Part shown: one piece after another, positions 1 through 6,149 of the stretch
Layout: each line of letters begins with the position of its first letter
Position numbering within the stretch: position 1 is the first letter of the stretch
Source of the DNA: Porticoccaceae bacterium
GTDB taxonomy: Bacteria; Pseudomonadota; Gammaproteobacteria; Pseudomonadales; Porticoccaceae
DNA: 15,947 nt
Reading direction: 5' to 3'
Assembly (NCBI GenBank): GCA_023255165.1
Contig: JALRJD010000198.1
Coordinates: 1 to 15,947, forward strand
Translations under genes and position numbers: made by a program
Notes under the pieces: model-generated
The model's input: the letters and a program-made list of their open reading frames with translations, nothing else
Told to the model about the DNA's origin: nothing
Databases searched by the model: none

Positions 1-337
1 AAGGATCGCCAATCGGCCACTGACAAGATTTAAAGCTACCCGTTCCAACGATGCTTTTTTTGAAGTTAAATTTTTCTCTTCTTTTAATTGTCTCTCTTTT
101 AGGAGTCACAATAGAGCTAGCTTGAGCGCTCGTCTCTCTATAGAGGGTTGTAGACGATAGTTGATGGCTATGAATTGTTTTTTTTCTGGAATTTTGTCGA
201 CGCTCAAGGCCTAAACGAAAAGCCTTTCCAATGACTGCATTTTTAGTAAATCCCAGCTGCTCGCCAATTCGGCTTGTAGCTACACCCTCATTCCATAGTT
301 TTTTAAGGTCTTCAATTTTTTGATGATTCCAAGACAT
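1..337 (-). CDS. GcrA-like cell-cycle regulator, 3' end cut by window edge
   Basis: Reading the minus strand from the ATG at 337-335 gives 112 codons with no stop before the left edge. The protein begins MSWNHQKIEDLKKLWNEGV and continues through a helix-turn-helix-like stretch with TKNAVIGKAFRLGL at about residues 30-43. This is the N-terminal pattern of GcrA. A basic, low-complexity linker follows (about 45-100), then SCQWPIGDP at the edge, which matches the start of the GcrA C-terminal cysteine motif. Known of the family: GcrA is a sigma70-associated transcription factor of Alphaproteobacteria that works at GANTC sites methylated by CcrM; phage-borne homologues occur. Seen here: GC is about 40%, against mid-50s for the neighbours. 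The gene is co-directional with hupE, 133 bases downstream of it. No strong ribosome site is visible; a weak GTAGG lies about 9 bases before the ATG. Inference: transferred DNA, or another genome joined in assembly. The family call is fairly sure; function in this host is unknown. Confidence 0.85.
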   Translation of the reverse strand, partial: MSWNHQKIEDLKKLWNEGVATSRIGEQLGFTKNAVIGKAFRLGLERRQNSRKKTIHSHQLSSTTLYRETSAQASSIVTPKRETIKRREKFNFKKSIVGTGSFKSCQWPIGDP

Positions 338-470
338 TATAATTAACCTACTCTATATAGATCTCCTTATAACCAATCTTATACTACAAAAATATAATTA
401 TTAATACAATTAACACGACCACGAACAAGACGAGACCAATTTGTCTTTTAATAAACAGCCTGAGCCGCGT
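338..470. other. AT-rich intergenic gap between hupE and the gcrA-like gene
   Basis: This 133-base gap is extremely AT-rich, about 23% GC over 338-420, and rises towards normal from about 410. It should contain the promoter of the gcrA-like gene. On the minus strand several TATAAT-like hexamers occur, such as TATAAG at about 380-385, but no -35 box sits at a proper distance, so I do not name a promoter. An AAGGAG lies too far (roughly 25-30 bases) from the ATG to serve it. No intrinsic terminator for hupE was found. No gene is seen here. Confidence 0.6.
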
Positions 471-1565
471 CTAGATGAAAAGCAGGGCTCCGCGCTCAAA
501 AAGCCAATAAGCGCTGCACACCCCGATACTGTACACCGCAATTTGCGCCAGCTGATTTTGCCGATGGTTGGCAACCACCAGTTTGCGTGTCACAAACAAA
601 ACTCCGATCGACACCATCGCGATAAACATCAATTGGCCAAGCTCAACGCCGACATTAAAGAAGAACAGCGCCGGCAGTTTCATTGACGACGGCAACCCCA
701 GCTCCTGCAGCACCACCGCAAAACCAAAGCCGTGCAACAGCCCAAACACCACCGAGGCGCTGACCGGATAACGCCAGGTAAAGCTCGGCGCTGCGCCACC
801 AGCAGCGCGATGTTTCACAATCTCCACAGCGAGCAACAAAATACTCAGGGCAATTAATATTTCCACCAACTCGGTGGGCAACCGAAAAATATCCAGTGTC
901 GCCAAACTCAGCGTAAACGAGTGCGCCACAGTAAACCCGGTGACGGTTAAAACCAGACGTTTGAAGCTGCCGGCAATCATCATCAGGCAGAGCACAAACA
1001 GCAGATGGTCGGTGCCGGCAAGAATATGCTCAATACCGGCAACCGTATACTGTTTGGCCACGGCACTGGCCGAGGTCACCAGCGACAGAGTGACGGTGGT
1101 TTGTTCAGGCCCGGAAAAAACCTGAATCGGATCACCAGAGAGCGGCTTGAACACAATCAGCGAAGTCAGTGCCGGATTGCTGTACGGATAGATCAGCTCG
1201 ACTTTATAGTCATCAGAATTAGAGCGAGAGTCAGAGTCAGAATCAGCGCCGCAGCGATAGAGCTTGCGTCCCACCAGCCCGGCAGGACGCCCGGCCAACG
1301 CACCATTGGTCAACGCGCAGTCGCCGTGGCGCAATTCGACAGCCGGTTCCTGCCCCTGAGGCATTACCGGCGGAATTTTCCACTTCAGCAGAAACTCACC
1401 AGCGTTGATCTGGTCGATTTCAACATAGACCGGTCGTGCTTCATCGGCATAGACAGTGCTGATGGTGGCACAGAGCGCCAGCGTTAGAGACCACAAACCG
1501 GCGCGTAATAAATGTTGTGCAACTCCCATTAATTGGGCAACGCCCGTCAATTGTGTAACACCCAT
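471..1565 (-). CDS. HupE/UreJ-family membrane protein with extracytoplasmic N-terminal domain
   Basis: Predicted 364-residue inner-membrane protein of the HupE/UreJ group, the long form with an N-terminal exported domain. A signal-like segment at residues about 22-40 ends VYA before DEA. A soluble domain (about 41-170) follows, then six or seven hydrophobic segments (about 172-363). Family motifs are visible: H180 with D186-H187 forms HX5DH in the first membrane segment; FTVAHSFTLS is around 211-220, GLLHGFGFA around 275-283 and FFNVGVELGQ around 302-311. Known: HX5DH is needed for nickel uptake by HupE; metal specificity of the long form is unsettled. The first 54 bases are three 18-base repeats, so the true start could be the ATG at 1529. 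The upstream ATG has only a weak GCGGA before it. Residues 108-118 are a Ser-Asp-rich low-complexity tract. The gene starts 2 bases after the PPIase stop codon, so the two are probably co-transcribed. Family call is good; substrate is inferred. Confidence 0.85.
   Translation of the reverse strand: MGVTQLTGVAQLMGVAQHLLRAGLWSLTLALCATISTVYADEARPVYVEIDQINAGEFLLKWKIPPVMPQGQEPAVELRHGDCALTNGALAGRPAGLVGRKLYRCGADSDSDSRSNSDDYKVELIYPYSNPALTSLIVFKPLSGDPIQVFSGPEQTTVTLSLVTSASAVAKQYTVAGIEHILAGTDHLLFVLCLMMIAGSFKRLVLTVTGFTVAHSFTLSLATLDIFRLPTELVEILIALSILLLAVEIVKHRAAGGAAPSFTWRYPVSASVVFGLLHGFGFAVVLQELGLPSSMKLPALFFFNVGVELGQLMFIAMVSIGVLFVTRKLVVANHRQNQLAQIAVYSIGVCSAYWLFERGALLFI
1512..1565 (-). repeat. Three 18-bp tandem repeats over the hupE start
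   Basis: Units at 1548-1565, 1530-1547 and 1512-1529 read on the minus strand as ATGGGTGTTACACAATTG, ACGGGCGTTGCCCAATTA and ATGGGAGTTGCACAACAT. They encode GVTQLT, GVAQLM and GVAQH in series. The first and third units begin with ATG, so both could start translation in the same frame. Confidence 0.85.
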
Positions 1566-1567
1566 GA

Positions 1568-2443
1568 TCAGTGTCCGCCCGCATCACTGATCTGATATTT
1601 CGCCATCAGTTTTTCAATCGCCTGACGTTTGATTTTCTGCTGTTCCTCGCGCTGGGCATCAGCAAATACATTGGAGGCGATCTCTTCAAGAGGCGGAATA
1701 TAGGCCGGGCTGTTTTTCACCAGCAGCACCAGATGCCAGCCATAAGTCGACTGGATGGGCCCACGCCACTGATCACCAGTTTCAAGCGCGAATAACTGCT
1801 GCTGAAACGGCTCGCCAAAGTGGCTGGCGATCTCGTCGTCGTCGCGATTGACGTAGTTGCGGTTATAGAGAAAACGTTCACCGTAGCGCGGCGCATTCTC
1901 AAATGGCACCTTTGCGGCATTGAGGGTCTTCTGGAGGTCGACAGCCATGGCTTTGGCCTCTTCGATACTGTGGCGCTCGCTGGAGACAAATACATGGGTA
2001 AAAGTAGCCGAGGCGGGCTTTTTATATTCTTCTCGATGGGCCTGATAATAACTGCGCAGATCTTCTTCCGTCAGCGGTTCGGCTTCGTCATAAAAACCCT
2101 GCACCAGATAATCCATTTTCTGAATTAAACGGCGACGAATAATCTGATCATTTTTATCCAGATTGAGTGCCATGGCTTCACGAAACAGCGCCTCCTCCCG
2201 CGAGTAGTCGTCCACCAACTGCTGGCGATCTTCCGCACTCAGCGATTGCAGTGCCTTCAACGCATCATCCGGCCTGAAGGTCTTGGCTCGCAGCTGCATA
2301 TATTGCAGCAGCACCGCATCATCGACTTCGATATGGTATTGGTCGTAGGCGTAGGCATCGGCGTTGATCAGGCGCTCGCCAAGCAGCAACAGCAGGGCAA
2401 CACATAAAAACTGGATAAGAGGTTCTTTGATAAGCTTTTTCAT
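1568..2443 (-). CDS. Membrane-anchored parvulin-type peptidylprolyl isomerase
   Basis: A 291-residue protein counted from the ATG at 2443-2441. A longer reading starts at a TTG at 2494 and adds 17 residues (MKESQLIISIENPHPIV). I prefer the ATG because it puts a short basic n-region, MKKLIKEPLIQFL, directly before the hydrophobic segment VALLLLLGE (about 14-23), as is usual for this family; neither start has a clear ribosome site. The rest is hydrophilic. A helical region (about 40-135) leads into the PPIase-like domain: ATFTHVFVS at about 146-154 and STYGWHLVLLV at about 232-242 match the strands that frame the parvulin fold (PpiC/SurA type, Rotamase_2). Role, by family: proline isomerase or chaperone for exported proteins, anchored on the periplasmic face of the inner membrane. 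It lies between the DUF3604 gene and hupE in the same direction, so its client may be one of those proteins (inference). Catalytic activity is not certain. Confidence 0.8.
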   Translation of the reverse strand: MKKLIKEPLIQFLCVALLLLLGERLINADAYAYDQYHIEVDDAVLLQYMQLRAKTFRPDDALKALQSLSAEDRQQLVDDYSREEALFREAMALNLDKNDQIIRRRLIQKMDYLVQGFYDEAEPLTEEDLRSYYQAHREEYKKPASATFTHVFVSSERHSIEEAKAMAVDLQKTLNAAKVPFENAPRYGERFLYNRNYVNRDDDEIASHFGEPFQQQLFALETGDQWRGPIQSTYGWHLVLLVKNSPAYIPPLEEIASNVFADAQREEQQKIKRQAIEKLMAKYQISDAGGH

Positions 2444-2550
2444 AACAATGGGATGGGGGTTCTCTATGGAAATAATTAACTGACTCTCTTTCAAAGCACA
2501 GACTACAGGGCAAATAAAAAAGGCGTTAGCGGCAACAAAGTGTTTATAGC

Positions 2551-2608
2551 TTAGCCCATGTAAGGGTTCAAGCGCGCTCTAAAATCACTCGAACCATTAC
2601 TGGGCTAA
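2551..2608. repeat. Long imperfect inverted repeat between DUF3604 and PPIase genes
   Basis: The outer arms TTAGCCCA (2551-2558) and TGGGCTAA (2601-2608) are perfectly complementary. Further in, GTAA (2560-2563) pairs with TTAC (2597-2600) and GGTTC (2565-2569) with GAACC (2591-2595). One base bulges and one pair is mismatched. That makes 17 pairs around a 21-base loop. It lies just after the DUF3604 stop codon on the transcribed (minus) strand. No run of T follows on either strand, so it is not a normal intrinsic terminator. It may be an mRNA-stabilising or processing hairpin. Confidence 0.75.
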
Positions 2609-2622
2609 TTATTTCAGATTGA

Positions 2623-4515
2623 TCAGGGCTGATACCAGATCGGAGATGTGTAGGCGCGTTCCTGAATGACCTTTGGTCCCCGAGGCGGCTTATCGAGCTG
2701 CAGCGCCAGTGAGTCAAGCAGCCCATTGCGTGGCGTTGGAATCTGCAAGATCCGCGCATAATAAAATGCCGACTGCGCCGGATCAAAATCCGGGTCGCTC
2801 CAGCGTACGGCAAACTCCGCCTGGCCAATGCTGTTGGTATAGCGTCCGGAACTCAGATCAACCGTGCTGCCGACCGTTGGCAGACGGCCCTCGGCGTCCA
2901 GCTGGCGATCGCCAGACCAGGCGACATTGTAGACTTTCTCGTATTGCTCGCCGGCGGCATCGACCCAACCTTTAACAATCTGAGCGCGATCAAGATTGGC
3001 TTCACGGGGATCTTTAATCGCCCGCAATAAAAAGCTTGGCGCCTGTCCAGCTTGCTGCGCAGGAACCAGATCACCACCCATGGGCACGCCATGGCTGTAG
3101 CCTATGGCGGCAAAGTCTTCACTGGATTCAGCCCCGGCGGGGAAATCCCAGCCGGCAAATAACTGTACGCGCAATCGCGGTCCGCTGGTGGCATAGACCT
3201 CTTTGCGTTTAAACGCCGCGTAGATCGCCTCGCGACTGTTTTCGCTGGCCCAGACAGCGGCAATACCAGAGGCCGACATATTCCAGCCATTGCTGGTGAC
3301 AGCGCTCTTGCCTTGGCGCTCTTTAGTTTCTGGCGTGGAGTCCTTGGCGGTCTTGCCCCAGAAGTTATTCTCCTCGGAAGAGGACAACCCGGTGTGGGCA
3401 TCGGTTGAACCGATCAAACCAAACTTGTAGGGATTGACGCCAACCTTTTGTCCAATCGCCAAACCGCGCTTTAAGGCCGGACGCAGATAGTCTCCTTCAC
3501 TCGCCTTGTACTCTTTCTGCCCCTTCTGGATGTAGTGCTCGTAGTTTTCAAAATCGGCAAACTCATCTTCAGGGGAAAACTGGCTGCGGGTTTCGCTGTC
3601 ACCCTTGATCTGGGTAATCTCGGCAACCGGCTCCCAACTCATGCGGCGGGCGGCATACTCCGCGGTAATTGGCTCGCCCTTGAGCGTGGTGGTGTCAAAC
3701 ATATAGCCTTTGGAAATATTGGAGTTGTGGGGAATTGCCAAAAAGCGTGAGCCGGTACGTTGCTGCGTGTCGCCCAACCAAGCCCACAGATCCTCCGGGT
3801 ACTGACTCAAATGGGAACCGAAGGGCAGATATTGAGTCGCCTTGTCGGCGCCATCCGGGCTGATCACAATTCGGTGCAGGTTGGCGCCGGTTGGTATAGA
3901 ACTCCACTCCCATCCAATCAAACTGGTAAAGGTGCCGGGGTCATTGTGACGATCCGCGGTGGTGGCAATATCGCGCCAGGCAGCATTGCCCACCTCGGTG
4001 GTATCACCAAAGATATCCACTTCATTAATATTATTGGCCGGATCCGCAACCGGGTCGGGGTGCCCCTGAATATCGGGTGTTACCGGCAAAAAGCGGGCGA
4101 AGAACTGCAGCCCGGTGTCATCGTCAATCGCATTGTTCATCAGACGCATGGCAATCCAGCGCTTGATATTGCCCCACAATCCGAGATCCTCAAACAGCTC
4201 GCTGTCGGTGCGCACGGCTTTCATCACGCCGAGCATTTCCGCGTGATCACTGACCACCAGAAAATCCAGCGGCGTTTCAATCTGTACCCGTGCGCGATTG
4301 TAGGGATGGATAACCGGCTGGCCTTTGGCCCAGCGATAAGCGGTGTCCGGGTCGGCGCTGTGATTGTTGTTGAGAAACGCATCGAAGGAATAGGAAGTGT
4401 GCAGGTGGGTGTCACCAAAATAGACCTGGGTTTCACTCGCTGCCTCTTTATTGTCGGCCGCCGAGATCTGACCAGCGGCAACAATCAGTGCCGAAAGTAG
4501 TAATTTCTTGTTCAT
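2623..4515 (-). CDS. Secreted DUF3604 protein (PHP-like metallohydrolase)
   Basis: A 630-residue DUF3604 family protein with an N-terminal signal peptide: basic MNKK, then LLLSALIVAAGQISA and a likely cut after AA near residue 20, so it should act outside the cytoplasm. Metal-ligand-like motifs of PHP-type phosphoesterase folds are visible: D35-T-H37-L-H39, S89-D90-H91-A-E93, IPHN around 261-264 and STDAHTG around 370-376. The spacing of DxHxH, SDHxE and DAH suggests a multi-metal active site. The C-terminal part (about 440-630) looks beta-rich and ends in the family-like segment RAYTSPIWYQP. Known: the reaction of DUF3604 proteins is not established. Hydrolysis of a phosphoester or related bond is inferred from the motifs. 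It is the first gene of a probable minus-strand set with a PPIase and a HupE-like protein. The length is normal for the family. Upstream is an A-rich leader with only a weak GCGGGT before the ATG. Confidence 0.88.
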   Translation of the reverse strand: MNKKLLLSALIVAAGQISAADNKEAASETQVYFGDTHLHTSYSFDAFLNNNHSADPDTAYRWAKGQPVIHPYNRARVQIETPLDFLVVSDHAEMLGVMKAVRTDSELFEDLGLWGNIKRWIAMRLMNNAIDDDTGLQFFARFLPVTPDIQGHPDPVADPANNINEVDIFGDTTEVGNAAWRDIATTADRHNDPGTFTSLIGWEWSSIPTGANLHRIVISPDGADKATQYLPFGSHLSQYPEDLWAWLGDTQQRTGSRFLAIPHNSNISKGYMFDTTTLKGEPITAEYAARRMSWEPVAEITQIKGDSETRSQFSPEDEFADFENYEHYIQKGQKEYKASEGDYLRPALKRGLAIGQKVGVNPYKFGLIGSTDAHTGLSSSEENNFWGKTAKDSTPETKERQGKSAVTSNGWNMSASGIAAVWASENSREAIYAAFKRKEVYATSGPRLRVQLFAGWDFPAGAESSEDFAAIGYSHGVPMGGDLVPAQQAGQAPSFLLRAIKDPREANLDRAQIVKGWVDAAGEQYEKVYNVAWSGDRQLDAEGRLPTVGSTVDLSSGRYTNSIGQAEFAVRWSDPDFDPAQSAFYYARILQIPTPRNGLLDSLALQLDKPPRGPKVIQERAYTSPIWYQP

Positions 4516-4789
4516 TTTTTACCCGCTTATATAGTTATTTTTTTATTGTTATTTTTTCTATTATTTTTTTGCTGCGCTCTATTGCCGTGCTTTGTTGTTT
4601 TTGGTGACCCCGGCTTTTAACGATGTTTAGTATGCAATAAGCCGAGCGCCTGTGTCGCGCCTGCATACCGGATTTTGTGACCTTTGAGTATTTAATGCAG
4701 CACTATGTCCAGTGCTGTAAAGTGCTCTCCAGTCTCAGAAACTAACATAAAAACGACGCAACAATAATCAGGCCGGTGTAAAAAAGCCC
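4516..4789. promoter_or_regulatory. Divergent control region between DUF3604 and APC permease genes
   Basis: This 274-base gap must drive both divergent genes. The DUF3604 side (about 4516-4570) is T-rich on the plus strand, that is, an A-rich leader on the DUF3604 transcript. The middle contains two spaced inverted repeats: CGGCTT (4611-4616) with AAGCCG (4639-4644), and GTATGCA (4630-4636) with TGCATAC (4662-4668). The permease side contains the AGTGCT cluster described separately. I could not find a convincing sigma70 -35/-10 pair in either direction. No coding potential is seen. Confidence 0.6.
4698..4726. promoter_or_regulatory. AGTGCT half-site cluster, possible operator
   Basis: CAGCACT (4698-4704) and AGTGCTG (4711-4717) form a perfect 7-bp inverted repeat with a 6-base spacer. 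A third copy, AGTGCT, lies at 4721-4726, exactly 10 bases after the second, so on the same face of the helix. The set is 64 bases upstream of the permease ATG. This geometry fits a dimeric repressor or activator site. The regulator is not known from this window. Confidence 0.5.
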
Positions 4790-6127
4790 ATGGAAAAATT
4801 CTCTAAAACCACCGGTATCTCTGTGGTCGTCGCCAATATGGTCGGCACCGGTGTCTTTACCAGCCTGGGTTTTCAGCTGCTCGGCATTCAATCCTTTTTC
4901 GTGCTGATGATGCTCTGGTTTGTCGGTGGCCTCACTGCGCTGTGCGGCGCTCTCACCTATGCCGAGCTGGGCGCGAATCTGCCGCGCTCCGGTGGCGAAT
5001 ACAATTTTCTCTCACGGCTCTACCACCCCTGTGCCGGCTTTATCTCCGGCTGGGTCTCGGCCACAGTGGGTTTTGCCGCGCCGGTGGCGCTCGCGGCCAT
5101 GACTTTTGGCGCCTATCTGTCGGCGGTGTTTCCCGCGCTTTCGCCAACCCTGGCCGCGCTATTACTGGTGTGCCTGTTAACCGCGGTGCACTGCCTGTCG
5201 CGGCAGACCAGCAGCAATGTGCAACAGATTTTTACCGGTCTTAAAGTACTGTTGATCCTGCTCTTCTGTGGCGTGATTTTAATCTGGGGCGGCACACCTC
5301 AGCAGGTCAGCTTTCTGCCCAAAACCGGTGACAGCAATCTGCTGTTTAGCGGCGCTTTTGCCGTGGCCCTCATCTATGTGAACTATGCCTACACTGGTTG
5401 GAATGCCGCCACCTATGTCACTAGTGAGCTCGATAATCCGCAGCGCAATCTGCCCATCGTGCTGTTTGTCGGCACCGGCCTGGTAATGATGCTCTATCTG
5501 CTACTGAACCTGACCTTTCTCAGTGCCGCGCCGGTTGATATTCTTGAGGGCAAACTGGAAGTGGGAGTGATTGTTGCCGACCATGCGCTGGGCGCTAACG
5601 CAGGCAAGGCAATGGGTGCGGTACTGGCGCTGTTGCTGATCTCAACGGTGAGCGCCATGACCATGGCCGGGCCGCGCGTACTGCAAGTGATCGGCGAGGA
5701 CTTTACGCTGTTTTCCAGGCTCTCGCAGTGTAATCGCCACGGTGTGCCAATGACGGCGATTCTCTTTCAGGGGCTGTTAGCACTGTTGTTTATTCTCAGT
5801 TCAACCTTCGAATCGGTGCTGATCTTCTCCAGCTTTGTGCTTGGCGTCAACACGCTTTTTGCGGTGCTCGGGGTGTTTGTGATGCGCTGGAAGAAGCTCG
5901 GCATTGCCGGCGCCTATAAAACCTTCGGCTACCCGTTTGCGCCGCTGGTCTATCTCAGCGTCACGCTATGGACATTGGTTTATGTGTTGATCTCGCGGCC
6001 GATGGAGGGCTGGATTGGTGTCGCCGTGATTACGGCTGGTGGGTTGCTGTATAAACTCTCCGCCAATAAAAATGCAATTGACAATCCAATCACAAATCCA
6101 ATTAACAGTTCACACAATAACGTTTAG
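4790..6127 (+). CDS. APC-superfamily amino acid/amine permease
   Basis: A 445-residue integral membrane protein with about 12 hydrophobic segments, the usual size for amino acid-polyamine-organocation (APC) transporters. Segment 1 carries the unwound substrate-binding motif GTGVFTSLG (about 19-27). The segment 2-3 loop contains YAELGANLPRSGGEYNFL (about 57-74), a strong APC marker. ALIYVNYAYTGWNAATYV around 195 is typical of segment 6, and TSELDNPQRNLP the loop that follows. The protein should import an amino acid, amine or related compound across the inner membrane, probably with protons; the substrate cannot be read from sequence. The C-terminal tail (about 425-445) is Asn-rich with repeated NPI. 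Only weak ribosome-site similarity (GGCCGG) lies before the ATG. It is divergent from the DUF3604 gene and convergent with the aldehyde dehydrogenase, 22 bases apart, with no terminator visible between them. A link between amine uptake and aldehyde oxidation is possible but unproven. Confidence 0.85.
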   Translation: MEKFSKTTGISVVVANMVGTGVFTSLGFQLLGIQSFFVLMMLWFVGGLTALCGALTYAELGANLPRSGGEYNFLSRLYHPCAGFISGWVSATVGFAAPVALAAMTFGAYLSAVFPALSPTLAALLLVCLLTAVHCLSRQTSSNVQQIFTGLKVLLILLFCGVILIWGGTPQQVSFLPKTGDSNLLFSGAFAVALIYVNYAYTGWNAATYVTSELDNPQRNLPIVLFVGTGLVMMLYLLLNLTFLSAAPVDILEGKLEVGVIVADHALGANAGKAMGAVLALLLISTVSAMTMAGPRVLQVIGEDFTLFSRLSQCNRHGVPMTAILFQGLLALLFILSSTFESVLIFSSFVLGVNTLFAVLGVFVMRWKKLGIAGAYKTFGYPFAPLVYLSVTLWTLVYVLISRPMEGWIGVAVITAGGLLYKLSANKNAIDNPITNPINSSHNNV

Positions 6128-6149
6128 TAAGCAACCCACCCAAGCCTTG

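Noticed and set aside
325..329. GANTC at the start of the gcrA-like gene, a possible self-control site
   Set aside because: A single five-base site is expected by chance and there is no evidence for a GANTC methylase in this window.
1228..1244. Three GANTC sites in 17 bases (1228, 1234, 1240), tempting as a GcrA/CcrM target
   Set aside because: They are explained by the Asp-Ser codon repeat of hupE and lie inside a coding region, not a promoter.
2444..2494. TTG start adding 17 residues to the PPIase
   Set aside because: The ATG at 2443 places a standard basic n-region directly before the membrane anchor; the TTG has no better ribosome site.
3760..4500. 246-codon open frame on the plus strand opposite the DUF3604 gene
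   Set aside because: Shadow of a well-supported gene; no domain, and no ribosome site that stands out.
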